Notes under the pieces: generated by a model
The model's input: the letters and a program-made list of their open reading frames with translations, nothing else
Told to the model about the DNA's origin: nothing
Databases searched by the model: none
Assembly (NCBI GenBank): GCA_030018455.1
Contig: JASEFU010000008.1
Span: forward strand, 1-64,000
Origin: Dehalococcoidia bacterium
GTDB lineage: Bacteria; Chloroflexota; Dehalococcoidia; DSTF01; JALHUB01
Direction: 5' to 3'
Length of the DNA stretch: 64,000 nt
Translations under genes and position numbers: made by a program
Shown here: piece by piece, positions 31,644-40,426 of the stretch
Numbering within the stretch: the first letter of the stretch is position 1
Layout: each line of letters opens with the position of its first letter

Positions 31644-32456
31644 ATGCTGGAACCTGCCGTCGACCTGGACTACGACCTCGACGAAGACAAGGGCCTGTAC
31701 ACGGGCTGGCTCTTCCAGGGCCTCTGCCGCGCCCACCACTTCTTCTTCGACCGGGTGCGGCAGGCGGTCGTCGACACCACGGTGGACGGCCCGCCGGGAC
31801 GCGTTCTGGACGTAGGCTGCGGCATAGCCTACGAAGCGGCGATCTTCTCCCGCCGCGGCTGGCAGTCGTGGGGTCTCGAGCCCTCCCCGGCCATGCTGGC
31901 CCGCGCGCGGACGAACGTCGAGCGATCGCGGGCGCGGGTGACGCTGGTCCGGGGGATCGCCGAGCGCCTGCCCTTCAAGGACGACGCCTTCGACCGCGTC
32001 CTTTGCCAGGGCTCGCTCGACCATTTCGCCGACCCGCAGGCGTTTGTCGCCGAGCTCGCGCGTATCCTCAAGCCGGAGGGCCGGGCCGTAATCGCCCTAA
32101 CCAATTACGACAGCCTCTCTTGCCGCCTGGGGCGCGTTGTCTTCGCCGTCAGACGCGCTTTCGGCCTTCCCCTGCCGCCGCCGGAGTACCGCTACTGGCA
32201 GCCGCCCGTCACCCACACCTTCCGGGGGAACCACGCCTCCATCGCCGGGCTGGGCGGGTCCCGGCTGCGAATGGAGCGCTGTTTTGGTATCTCTCTCCTG
32301 TGGCTATTGCCCCGCTGGACGCAGATCGTCGAGCGCATGCCGGCGCCCCTCGGCGAGGCGGCGCTGCGGGCGCTTGACGGAGTGGCCTATCGGTTACCCG
32401 CCCTGGCGGATATGATTGTCTCGGTGTGGACTCCCTTCGGGAGGTGGAAAGCCTGA
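31644..32456 (+). CDS. SAM-dependent methyltransferase
   Basis: A 270-aa class I methyltransferase with motif I VLDVGCGIAYEAAIF near residue 53, an acidic residue at the end of the next strand (GLEPS), ERLPFKDDAFDRVLC and the post-III block RILKPEGRAVIAL. It probably methylates a sugar of the surface glycan or its carrier-linked end; the acceptor cannot be read from sequence. It sits between the exporter genes and two acyltransferases. Confidence 0.85.
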   Translation: MLEPAVDLDYDLDEDKGLYTGWLFQGLCRAHHFFFDRVRQAVVDTTVDGPPGRVLDVGCGIAYEAAIFSRRGWQSWGLEPSPAMLARARTNVERSRARVTLVRGIAERLPFKDDAFDRVLCQGSLDHFADPQAFVAELARILKPEGRAVIALTNYDSLSCRLGRVVFAVRRAFGLPLPPPEYRYWQPPVTHTFRGNHASIAGLGGSRLRMERCFGISLLWLLPRWTQIVERMPAPLGEAALRALDGVAYRLPALADMIVSVWTPFGRWKA

Positions 32457-32459
32457 AGC

Positions 32460-33089
32460 ATGTTTGAGACAGTCCGCGAAGACTACGACCGCTACCTTTA
32501 CACCAGCTTCGTCTGGGTGCCCGACTACAAGCGCCGCTCCGAGTTCTCGCGCCGCCTCGAGCGCTGGGACGCCATCGTCTTCCGTGGCCTCTGGCCCTCG
32601 GTATGCCTTTATCGGTTTCGTGAATGGGCGAGCGCGCGCGGCGTTCCCCTCCTCCCCTGGCTGGCCGAGGCGCTCAACCGGCTCATGTTCAAAGTGATAA
32701 TCGGGAAGGACGTGAAGATAGGCCCCGGCTTCTGCATCTCCCACGGCGACATCGTCATCGACGGCATCGTGCGCATCGGTAGGAACTGCACCGTCAACCC
32801 CTTCGTCACCATCGGCCTTGCCACAGGAAGCGACATCGGGCTCAGCTTCGTCGGCCCCACGATGGGCGACAACGTGTACGTGGGGACGGGCGCCAAAGTG
32901 CTTGGGCCCATCACCATCGGCGACAACGCCAAGATCGGCGCCAACGCCGTCGTCCTCAGCGACGTCCCCGCGGGCCACACGGCCGTCGGGGTGCCCGCGC
33001 GCACCTTCCCATCGAAGCCGCCGAAGAAAAGAGCGCATCCGGCTAAGAACAGCGCGGCCGCGAGCGCCAACGATCCGCCAAATGTTTGA
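32460..33089 (+). CDS. Hexapeptide-repeat acyltransferase (CysE-like), copy 1
   Basis: A left-handed beta-helix acyltransferase of the serine O-acetyltransferase group, 209 aa. The helical N-terminal domain leads into hexapeptide repeats from about residue 75: VKIGPGFCISHGDIVI, VRIGRNCTVNP, MGDNVYVGTGAKVLG and IGDNAKIGANAVV. The catalytic His is in SHGD. In a glycan locus it more likely acetylates a sugar than serine. Its last codons overlap the next, homologous gene by eight bases, indicating a tandem duplication. Confidence 0.83.
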   Translation: MFETVREDYDRYLYTSFVWVPDYKRRSEFSRRLERWDAIVFRGLWPSVCLYRFREWASARGVPLLPWLAEALNRLMFKVIIGKDVKIGPGFCISHGDIVIDGIVRIGRNCTVNPFVTIGLATGSDIGLSFVGPTMGDNVYVGTGAKVLGPITIGDNAKIGANAVVLSDVPAGHTAVGVPARTFPSKPPKKRAHPAKNSAAASANDPPNV

Positions 33090-33693
33090 GAACGTAAAGG
33101 AAGACTTCAAAGTCTATGCCAATCTGACCGGCGTCAAGGAGATAAAGGGGGTGCCCGGGGCCTCTCAGCTCAACGACATCCGCCGCTTCCTTGCCGCCCT
33201 CTGGCTCTTCCCCTTCTCCGCCGTATTGCTGTACCGGTTCAAGGTCTGGCTGCGCGCGCACCACGTGCCCTTCTTCCCCCGTCTCGTCGACTGGATAAAC
33301 ATGCTCGTCTGGCGCGTCCAGATCGCCGATAACGTCTCCATCGGGCCGGGGCTCTGCATATCACACGGCGACGTTATGGTCGCGGGCGAGGTCAAGATCG
33401 GCCGCAACTGCACCTTGAACCCGTGGTCAGGGCTGGGGCTGGCGCACCGACGGCGAGTGGCGCACCCCTGGGAGGCGCTGGTCGGCCCGACGGTGGGCGA
33501 TAACGTCTTCGTCGGCGTCGGCTCGCGCGTCGTCGGCGCCATAACGATCGGCGACAACGTGCGCATCGGCGGCAACTCGCTCGTGATCCGCGACGTGCCA
33601 AGCAATTCGGTGGTCGCCGGCAACCCCGCACGGGTGATCGAGGATACGGAGGCCGACGCCGATCTGCTGGCGGAGCGCGAGGAGGTGGAATGA
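33082..33693 (+). CDS. Hexapeptide-repeat acyltransferase (CysE-like), copy 2
   Basis: Paralogue of the preceding gene, 203 aa. It shares the start MFENVKEDF, the SHGD catalytic His region, IGRNCTLNPW and the repeats VGDNVFVGVGSRVVG and IGDNVRIGGNSLV, ending VVAGNPARVIED. Differences cluster in the N-terminal helices and in the AHRRRVAHPWEALVG insert, which suggests a different acceptor. ATG 33082 overlaps the stop of copy 1. The stop overlaps the next gene by four bases. Confidence 0.83.
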   Translation: MFENVKEDFKVYANLTGVKEIKGVPGASQLNDIRRFLAALWLFPFSAVLLYRFKVWLRAHHVPFFPRLVDWINMLVWRVQIADNVSIGPGLCISHGDVMVAGEVKIGRNCTLNPWSGLGLAHRRRVAHPWEALVGPTVGDNVFVGVGSRVVGAITIGDNVRIGGNSLVIRDVPSNSVVAGNPARVIEDTEADADLLAEREEVE

Positions 33694-34199
33694 TCGCTGT
33701 GCCCTCCCTGCTGCGCCGCGCGTACGCGCTCGTTCGTCCGGCACGCTTGACGGTCTGGATAACGCCGGAGCTGGCGCTCGGCCCCGCCTTCACCAACGAG
33801 CAGATACCGGTCCTCGAGCGGGAAGGGGTGGGCGCCGTCATCGAAGTGCGCAGCGCTCCGGTCGACGACGAGGAAGCGCTGGCGCGCCGTGGGATCGTCC
33901 TCAGGCGGGTGCCCGTCAAGGACCGCCATGCGCCGACGCAACGGCAGTTGCAGGCCACGACGCGCTGGGCGCTGAAGCAGATAGCGTCCGGCCGCAAAGT
34001 ATACGTCCATTGCCTCAGCGGCCTCGGGCGCAGCCCCTGCATGGCAATCGCCGTCCTCATCGCCATGGGACACCCCTTCTCCGACGCTTATTCGGCCGTG
34101 AAGGCGCGCCGGCCCTGGCTCAACCTGTCCGCCTCGCAGCGGGAAGCGCTCGAGCGGTTCGAGCGGGGACTGCGCGAAGGCGGCCCTGCAACCGGCTGA
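33690..34199 (+). CDS. Dual-specificity-type protein phosphatase
   Basis: A 169-aa cysteine phosphatase with the P-loop HCLSGLGRS (nucleophile Cys108, Arg114), a general-acid candidate Asp78 in VKDRHAP, and the NLSASQREAL helix often seen in bacterial DSPs. It is a likely partner of the tyrosine autokinase encoded just downstream, reversing phosphorylation of its C-terminal tyrosine cluster. Gram-positive loci normally use PHP-type and proteobacterial ones low-molecular-weight phosphatases in this role, so a DSP is less usual. It overlaps the preceding gene by four bases. Confidence 0.85.
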   Translation: MIAVPSLLRRAYALVRPARLTVWITPELALGPAFTNEQIPVLEREGVGAVIEVRSAPVDDEEALARRGIVLRRVPVKDRHAPTQRQLQATTRWALKQIASGRKVYVHCLSGLGRSPCMAIAVLIAMGHPFSDAYSAVKARRPWLNLSASQREALERFERGLREGGPATG

Positions 34200-34364
34200 A
34201 TCGCCCCGAATCCGTCCCCCTGCTTGTCTTTCCCTTCAGTTCAGGGTTTCCCGCTCCCCGCGTAAGGGTTTCTCTGATTGAGCGGCCTCTTGCGAATAGG
34301 CGACCATCTTTCAAGCGGCGCCTCGGCAGGCGCGACGCACCTACCGTGGTAGAAAGGAAGCTCC

Positions 34365-35777
34365 ATGGGATTCGCTCGCTATCTCTCGCTTCTACGCCGG
34401 TGGTGGTGGCTCCTCTGCCTCGGCACTCTCGTCGCCGGGGGTGTGAGCTACGCCGTGAGCAGGACCCTTACCCCCGTATACAGCGCCAGCGCTACCCTCC
34501 TCGTCAACCAAACGCAGGTGCCCGGCACAATCGCCTATAACGACATCCTCACCAGCGAGCGGCTCACCCGCACCTACAAGGAGCTGATCGAAAAACGGCC
34601 CGTCCTCGAAGAGGTCGTCGACAGGCTCGATGTCCCGTTTGGCTGGCAGGAGCTGGCGGGGATGATAACCGTGAGCGTTGTCCCTGATACCCAACTCCTG
34701 CGTCTCTCGGTGGAGAATGCCGATCCCGCCCTTGCCAGCCGTCTCGCCAACTCGACCGCTTCCGTCTTCATCGAGCAGAACACGGCGAACGAGCTTTCGC
34801 GCCCGGGCGACGTGAGCATCATCGAGGCGGCGACGCCGCCGTCCTCGCCCGTTAGCCCGAACGTCATACTGAACACGGCCGTTGCCGCTTTCGTCGGCCT
34901 GCTGCTGGCTGGCGGCATCGCCTTCCTCTTCGAGTACCTCGATGACACCGTGAAGTCGACGGAAGACCTGGAATCGGGCGGACTTGTCTGCCTCGGCGGC
35001 ATTGCCCGCTTCCACCGGACGAGGCACCCGCACGATAACCTCGTCGCCGGCAGTCGGTCGCGGCACCACCTCGCCGAGGCGTACCGCATCCTGCGCACGA
35101 ACGTCCAGTTCAGCACCATCGACCGCCCCGGCCAGACCCTCCTCGTTACCAGCGCTAACCCGGGCGAGGGGAAGAGCACGACGGCCGCCAACCTCGCGCT
35201 GGTGATGGCGCAGGCGGGGAAGCGCGTCCTGCTCATCGACTCCGATCTGCGCCGTCCCTCGATCCACCGTCTCTTCGGCCTCGCCAACGACAGGGGCCTG
35301 ACCAACCTGTTGCTTTCGCCGCACCCCTCGCCGAACGGCTGCGCTCAGGTCACCCGCCACGACAACCTGGCGGTGATAACCAGCGGACCGCTCCCGCCTA
35401 ACCCGTCTGAGCTGCTCGCGTCAAAGCGGTTCGATGCCCTTCTCGACAACATCAAGACCCAGGCGGACGTAATCATCTTCGACAGTCCTCCCATGCTGGC
35501 CGTCACCGACGCCAGCATCCTCGCCGCCAAGGCTGACGGCGCCGTGCTTGTCGTTGACTCCAGCCGGACGCGCGCCGAGGCCCTCCAGAGGGCGAAGGAT
35601 GCCCTGCTGCGCTCGAAGACGCAGCTCCTGGGAGCGGTGCTGAACAAGCTCAAACTGCGGGGAGCGGGCGACTACTACTACCACTACTACTATGAGTCGC
35701 CTGAGAAGGAGTCGAAGCGCAAGCGCGCGAAAAGGACAGGCAGCCGCGTCGAAAGCGGCGTCGCAGGAGGGCGCTGA
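34365..35777 (+). CDS. Chain-length regulator fused to BY-type tyrosine kinase
   Basis: A Wzc-like fusion controlling polysaccharide chain length. Residues 1-190 form the Wzz domain with two membrane helices (about 15-35 and 168-190). Residues 230-440 form a BY-kinase with Walker A SANPGEGKST (263-272), A' VLLIDSDLRRPS (288-299) and Walker B DVIIFDSPPM. The tail has a tyrosine cluster, six Tyr in 437-443, the site of autophosphorylation. At 470 aa it is shorter than Wzc (about 720), with a reduced extracellular part. The preceding 165 bases are non-coding and may hold a promoter I could not define. Confidence 0.93.
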   Translation: MGFARYLSLLRRWWWLLCLGTLVAGGVSYAVSRTLTPVYSASATLLVNQTQVPGTIAYNDILTSERLTRTYKELIEKRPVLEEVVDRLDVPFGWQELAGMITVSVVPDTQLLRLSVENADPALASRLANSTASVFIEQNTANELSRPGDVSIIEAATPPSSPVSPNVILNTAVAAFVGLLLAGGIAFLFEYLDDTVKSTEDLESGGLVCLGGIARFHRTRHPHDNLVAGSRSRHHLAEAYRILRTNVQFSTIDRPGQTLLVTSANPGEGKSTTAANLALVMAQAGKRVLLIDSDLRRPSIHRLFGLANDRGLTNLLLSPHPSPNGCAQVTRHDNLAVITSGPLPPNPSELLASKRFDALLDNIKTQADVIIFDSPPMLAVTDASILAAKADGAVLVVDSSRTRAEALQRAKDALLRSKTQLLGAVLNKLKLRGAGDYYYHYYYESPEKESKRKRAKRTGSRVESGVAGGR

Positions 35778-36403
35778 TGCGGAAGAAAGGACGGCGCCTC
35801 CGGCTAACGCTGGTCGCCGCACTCGCGGTCGCAGGCATCGTTTTCTTCGCGTTGACTGTGACTGACGGAGGCGAAGACAGGCGCAGTGCCGCTGCCCTGC
35901 CGTCTCCGGGGAGCGGAGACGCCACCCTCACCCCGACCCCGCCCGGCGCCGAGGCCGTCGCTTCCGTGCCGGCGCGTCTCGTCATCCCCCAGATTGGCGT
36001 CGACGCGCCCGTGACCGTGAAGGGAATCGACGCCGCGGGGGTGATGGAACCGCCCGACGGACCGGAGGACGTCGCCTGGTACGCCTTCACCTCTCGGCCG
36101 GGAGAGGGCAGCAACGCCGTCTTCTCCGCCCACGTCGACTACCACGATTACGGGCCCGCCGTCTTCGCGCGGCTGGGCGATTTGCAGAAGGGCGATCTCG
36201 TGGAGGTGCGCCTCGCCGACGCCTCGGTCTACCGCTACGCGGTGGTGCTGAGCCGCGTCTATGAGACCGCCGTCGCCCCCACGGAGGAAATCGTCGGGCC
36301 GACCAGTAGAGAGGTTGTGACGCTCATAACCTGTACCGGCCGGTTCGATGGCGTGTCCCGGCAATACAGCCATCGACTGGTCGTCCGGGCTGAGCGTGTG
36401 TAA
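35777..36403 (+). CDS. Sortase (class F-like)
   Basis: Sortases cleave LPxTG-type signals and attach proteins to the cell surface. The 208-aa protein has one N-terminal membrane helix (about 8-28), a Pro/Thr linker and a sortase domain with the catalytic triad His119 in FSAHVDYH, Cys186 in LITCTG and Arg200 in HRLVVR. The LVIPQIGVDAPV and DGPEDVAWY blocks suit class F, known in Actinobacteria and Chloroflexota. Its start shares one base with the BY-kinase stop. The gene immediately downstream encodes an LPPTG protein, its probable substrate. Confidence 0.92.
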   Translation: MRKKGRRLRLTLVAALAVAGIVFFALTVTDGGEDRRSAAALPSPGSGDATLTPTPPGAEAVASVPARLVIPQIGVDAPVTVKGIDAAGVMEPPDGPEDVAWYAFTSRPGEGSNAVFSAHVDYHDYGPAVFARLGDLQKGDLVEVRLADASVYRYAVVLSRVYETAVAPTEEIVGPTSREVVTLITCTGRFDGVSRQYSHRLVVRAERV

Positions 36404-36482
36404 CTGGAGGTGAAACGGGCCGCAACGCGAGGAGAGGCGAGAGGCCGGTTTCACCGCGGTAGCAGAAGACAAGGAGGACGTC

Positions 36483-37058
36483 ATGAAGTGGTTCAGTCTC
36501 AAGCTAGCCGCTCTGGGTATGGTGGCGGTGCTGCTAGGGCTGGTGTCTGTGCAGTCGGCAGCCGCCAACTACCCGCCGCCGGCAGGATCGGCGACCCTCA
36601 GCGCGTCGGCCACGACGGCGGCAACGGGCACTGACGTGGCCCTGACCCTGACGGTCGTCGACAGCGCGGGCAGCGCCCTCGCCGGCAAGGCCTGCACGCT
36701 TTACGTCGCCAGCCAGCCCGGCTCCGACGCGAGCGTCAGCCAGAGCGGCTCCACGACGGACGCGAACGGCGTGCTCACCGGAAGCCTCTACACGGGGACC
36801 ACGCCCGGCGCAGTGCAGGTCGTCGCGAACTGCGGCAACCTGTTCGCCGGCGTCACCGTGTTGGTGTCCGGCGCCGTCGTGCCGCCGCAGGCGCCCGTCG
36901 AGCCGGTAGGGATCACGTTGCCGCCGACCGGCTTCGCGCCCGCGGCCGGGACGCTGTGGACCGGCATCGTCGCCGCCATGCTGTGCGGCGGGATTCTGGC
37001 CGTCGGCGCCGGCTGCGCCCTGCGTCTGGCAGGAACCCGCGTCAGAGACAACTCGTAG
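36483..37058 (+). CDS. Small LPPTG cell-surface protein with Ig-like domain
   Basis: A 191-aa exported protein: signal peptide (1-28), one bacterial Ig-like domain of the Big_1 type (about 35-130, VALTLTVVDSAGSALAG, STTDANGVLTGS) with two Cys that may pair, then LPPTGF at 146-151, a hydrophobic helix and the charged end RLAGTRVRDNS. This is a textbook sortase sorting signal next to a sortase gene. AAGGAGG lies about five bases before the ATG. It may be a structural or anchoring piece of the glycan layer. Confidence 0.85.
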   Translation: MKWFSLKLAALGMVAVLLGLVSVQSAAANYPPPAGSATLSASATTAATGTDVALTLTVVDSAGSALAGKACTLYVASQPGSDASVSQSGSTTDANGVLTGSLYTGTTPGAVQVVANCGNLFAGVTVLVSGAVVPPQAPVEPVGITLPPTGFAPAAGTLWTGIVAAMLCGGILAVGAGCALRLAGTRVRDNS

Positions 37059-37129
37059 GGAAAACCAAAAGCCGGAGAGCGTGTCGTAGCCTGAGCGGGC
37101 TCGCTCTCAGCGGGCCCTCGAGAGGACCG

Positions 37130-39070
37130 GTGGGAGCATTGGCAAGAGCAGGGAAGCACAAACGCAAATTGCCTCTGCTCCTGCTCGCTCTCGCGCTGAC
37201 GGCAGCGCTGGGCACCCTCGCCCTGCTGCACTACCGCGGCCTCTACAGCGACGCGGAGGGCGCAAAAGACCTCCTGCTCGCCGCCCAGGAATCGCTGCGG
37301 GAAAGCAGGCTGGATGCGACCGCCGCCGACCTGGAGCGGGCCGAGGCCGACCTGACGGAGGCTGAGGCAGGTTTTCGCCGCACCCGCGACTCCCTCCGCA
37401 GCGACCCGCTGCTCCGGCTCCTGGCATGGACGCCGTGGCTGGGCGAGCAGGTCGATGCGGCCGAGGAAGTGCTGGCGATGGGCGCCGAAGCGAGCGCCAT
37501 CGGCCTCAACGGCGTGGCCGTGGCCAGGGAGTATCAGGCCGTCCGCTCTGAGCAGGACAGCCGGATTACTGAGAAAGCGATGACTTTACTCGACAACGTA
37601 GAGCCGCACATGACGGCGATGAACGCCGCGCTCAACAGCATACTGGCGAGGCGGGAACGGCTTGACGGCCATCCGCTCCTGCCGCCGCTTCGCAGCGCCG
37701 TCGCGGAAGTCGATAAGCGTCGCGGCGAACTGGAGGAACTGGTCGACACCTACGAGGAGGCGGCCGCCCTCTTCCCCGATTTCCTCGGTTTCAACGGGCC
37801 GCGCACCTACCTCGTCCTCGCCCAAAACAACGCCGAACTGCTGCCCACCGGCGGTCTCATCTCCGCATATGGCGTCGTCACCTTCAATCAGGGCCGCGTC
37901 GAGGAGATGACGTTCGCCGATGCCATCGCCTTTGGAGAGCGCTGGCAGGAGGAGACGGGCGAGTACGTCGAGCCGCCGGCGCCCCTCAAGCAGTACCTGC
38001 TCAAGGACTATAGCTGGAACCTCGACGTGGCCAACTGGTCGCCCGACTTCCCGACGGCGGCCCGCCAGGCGCTCTTCTTCTTCGAGAAGGGCGGCGGCCG
38101 CCCCGTCGACGGCGTGATCGGAATAAACGTGAGCACGCTGCAAGAGCTGCTTTCGGTGACCGGCCCTGTGACTGTGGAGGAATACGGCGTGACCGTCAAC
38201 ACGGAGAACGCGCTTGAAGTAACGGAGGCGCTGACGCGCACGCCCCTCGAGCCGCAAGGCGACAGGAAGGCGTTCGTAGCGTTTCTGGCGGAGGAGATGC
38301 TCCAGCGCCTCATGCGCCTGCCGTCCGACCGCTGGACGCCGCTCCTCGACGCACTGGAGGAGCTGCGCGACGAGAAAGAGGTCCTCTTCTATTCGCTTGA
38401 CCCGCAGCTCCAGGCGGTGGCGGAGAGGATGGGCCTCGACGGCGGTCTCCGCGAAACGCCGGGCGACTATCTCATGCTCGTGGAGGCGAGCGTCAACAGC
38501 ACCAAGCTCAACATCGTCATCGATCAGGAGATCGAAGTCCGGTTGGCGCTCGATGACCTCGGCAACGCCGAAAAAGAGGTGCGCGTCCGCTATCGCAACG
38601 ACCTCCCGTCGTGGGAGCAGGGACGCGACCCCGATCTTGTCCGGCGGCTCATGCTTGACGGCCTCTACGGCGGCTACCTGCGCCTCTTCACTGCCGCCAA
38701 AAGCCGGCTCGTTAGCGTGGAGATCGACGGCGCGGAGGCGGGCCCGAGCGAGATCGGGGAGGAGCAGGGAAAGGGCGTTTTCGGCCGGTTCTTCGCGTTG
38801 CCGAGCGGCGCCGCGAGAGAAGTGGCGTTCCACTGGGCAACGCCTGCGGTCGTCGATTTCCGCGGCGAGCTTGCCGAGTACCGTCTGCTGTTCCAGAAGC
38901 AGCCCGGCGCGGCGGCCGCGCCGCTCATGGTGACCGTTTCGATTCCGCCCGGCGCGGAGCTGGTGTCCCTCGAGCTCGACGGCAGGGCGCTCGAGGACGC
39001 CGGCTTACGCGTCCGGACGGATCTGTCGCGCGACCGCGAGATCGTGGTCAAGTACAAGCCTGTGGGCTGA
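37130..39070 (+). CDS. DUF4012-family membrane protein
   Basis: A 646-aa protein with one N-terminal membrane helix (about residues 12-32), a helical region (35-200), and the DUF4012 core, recognisable by YLVLAQNNAELLPTGGLISAYG, KDYSWNLDVANWSPDFP and GVIGINVSTLQELL. Function is unknown, but DUF4012 genes often lie in polysaccharide loci of Gram-positive bacteria and Chloroflexota; an extracytoplasmic role in glycan attachment is a guess. GTG 37130, with AGAGGA before it, is taken as the start; TTG 37139 is an alternative. An in-frame extension farther upstream would overlap the LPPTG gene and shows no similarity. Confidence 0.83.
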   Translation: MGALARAGKHKRKLPLLLLALALTAALGTLALLHYRGLYSDAEGAKDLLLAAQESLRESRLDATAADLERAEADLTEAEAGFRRTRDSLRSDPLLRLLAWTPWLGEQVDAAEEVLAMGAEASAIGLNGVAVAREYQAVRSEQDSRITEKAMTLLDNVEPHMTAMNAALNSILARRERLDGHPLLPPLRSAVAEVDKRRGELEELVDTYEEAAALFPDFLGFNGPRTYLVLAQNNAELLPTGGLISAYGVVTFNQGRVEEMTFADAIAFGERWQEETGEYVEPPAPLKQYLLKDYSWNLDVANWSPDFPTAARQALFFFEKGGGRPVDGVIGINVSTLQELLSVTGPVTVEEYGVTVNTENALEVTEALTRTPLEPQGDRKAFVAFLAEEMLQRLMRLPSDRWTPLLDALEELRDEKEVLFYSLDPQLQAVAERMGLDGGLRETPGDYLMLVEASVNSTKLNIVIDQEIEVRLALDDLGNAEKEVRVRYRNDLPSWEQGRDPDLVRRLMLDGLYGGYLRLFTAAKSRLVSVEIDGAEAGPSEIGEEQGKGVFGRFFALPSGAAREVAFHWATPAVVDFRGELAEYRLLFQKQPGAAAAPLMVTVSIPPGAELVSLELDGRALEDAGLRVRTDLSRDREIVVKYKPVG

Positions 39071-39081
39071 AGGAGGGGCGA

Positions 39082-39648
39082 ATGAAGCCCTTGACAGTCC
39101 TGATCGACCGGGACGGGGTCATAAACCGCAACCGCAACGATTACGTGAAATCATGGGAGGAGTTCGAGTTCCTGCCCGGATCGCTGGCGGCGCTTAAGTC
39201 GCTTGCCCAGCGGCGCGCGCAGGTAATCGTTGTCACCAACCAATCGGTAGTGGGACGGGGCATCATCTCGCTCGACGAACTAGAGGAGATACACGCCTGC
39301 ATGCGGGAGGAGATCGAGCGGCGCGGCGCCTACGTCGACGCCGTCTTCTGCTGCCCGCATGCGCCCGAAGAGGGCTGTTCCTGTCGCAAACCGCAGCCGG
39401 GCCTGCTGGCCGAGGCCCTAGAGCTCTTCGACGTCGACAAGCAGCGCTGCTACGTCGTCGGCGACAGCTTCAGCGACCTGCTCGCCGCCCGCGCGCTCGG
39501 GCTTCCGTTCATCCTTGTCCTCACCGGACGGGGACGGCATGAGCTGGCGCATCAAGCGGGGTGCCTTCCCAGCCTTGTCGCCAGCGACCTTCAAGCGGCC
39601 GTCCGCTGGATCCTGAGGCAGGAACGATCGGCAGAGGAGGCGGCATGA
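39082..39648 (+). CDS. gmhB: D-glycero-D-manno-heptose-1,7-bisphosphate 7-phosphatase
   Basis: GmhB removes the 7-phosphate of heptose bisphosphate in activated-heptose synthesis. The HAD motif is IDRDGVINRN at residues 8-17, followed by VVTNQSVVGRG. The zinc-binding loop is CCPHAPEEGCSCRKPQPG near 93-110, and motif IV is VVGDSFSDLLAARALG. Length 188 aa is typical. The histidinol-phosphatase family is similar, but the adjacent hddC, hddA and gmhA settle the role. It overlaps hddC by four bases. Confidence 0.9.
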   Translation: MKPLTVLIDRDGVINRNRNDYVKSWEEFEFLPGSLAALKSLAQRRAQVIVVTNQSVVGRGIISLDELEEIHACMREEIERRGAYVDAVFCCPHAPEEGCSCRKPQPGLLAEALELFDVDKQRCYVVGDSFSDLLAARALGLPFILVLTGRGRHELAHQAGCLPSLVASDLQAAVRWILRQERSAEEAA

Positions 39649-40415
39649 AGGCGATGATCCTGGCGGCGGGAGAAGGCACGCGCCTGCGGCCCCTGACCAT
39701 CGACCGCCCCAAGCCCATGCTCGATCTCGCGGGCCGGCCCCTGATCGCCCACCTCATCGAGCTGCTCCGCCGCCACGGGGTGACGGAGATAGCGGTGAAC
39801 CTGCACCACAGGCCGGAAGCCTTGCAGTCCTATCTGGGCGACGGCTCCGCCCTTGGCGTCCACGTCACCTACTCGTATGAGGACACGCTGCTGGGGACGG
39901 CGGGCGCAGTCAAGAAGCTCGCGTCTTTCTTCGACGAGACGTTTTTCGTGCTCTACGGCGACGTCCTCACCGACATGGACCTTTCTGCTCTCGCCGGGTT
40001 CCACCGGCGAGCCCGCGCAGTCCTCACGATCGCGCTTCACCGCGCCGAGGACCCGACCCGCTGCGGCATCGTCGAGATCGACGGCAGAGGCCGGGTGAAG
40101 CGCTTTGTCGAGAAGCCGGAGATGTGGGAGGTCTTTTCGCCTTGGGCGAACGCGGGCGTGTATGTGGTGGAGCCGGAGGCGCTGCAGCGGGTACCGGAGA
40201 ACTCATTCTTCGATTTCGGGTCTGATCTCATCCCTCTTCTCATCGAAGCCGGAGCGCCGGTGATGGGGTACGTCAGCAGCGGTTACTTCCTCGATATCGG
40301 TTCGCCGGCGCGCTACCGGCAGGCCCAGTCGGATCTGGCGTCCGGCCTGCTGATGAGTTTTCCTGACGAGGTTCCCGTCGTTGAACGAATGGAGAGCATG
40401 CAGAGCAGTGGCTAG
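39645..40415 (+). CDS. hddC: Heptose-1-phosphate guanylyltransferase-like nucleotidyltransferase
   Basis: A sugar-nucleotide transferase with the signature MILAAGEGTRLRPLTIDRPKPM at the N-terminus, the LYGDVLTDMDL metal site near 104 and the FVEKPE block. In this context it should make GDP-D-glycero-alpha-D-manno-heptose from heptose 1-phosphate and GTP (HddC). The family also includes mannose-1-phosphate guanylyltransferases, so the specificity is inferred from neighbours. ATG 39645 overlaps the gmhB stop. Length 256 aa. Confidence 0.83.
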   Translation: MKAMILAAGEGTRLRPLTIDRPKPMLDLAGRPLIAHLIELLRRHGVTEIAVNLHHRPEALQSYLGDGSALGVHVTYSYEDTLLGTAGAVKKLASFFDETFFVLYGDVLTDMDLSALAGFHRRARAVLTIALHRAEDPTRCGIVEIDGRGRVKRFVEKPEMWEVFSPWANAGVYVVEPEALQRVPENSFFDFGSDLIPLLIEAGAPVMGYVSSGYFLDIGSPARYRQAQSDLASGLLMSFPDEVPVVERMESMQSSG

Positions 40416-40426
40416 GAGTTTGCGTC

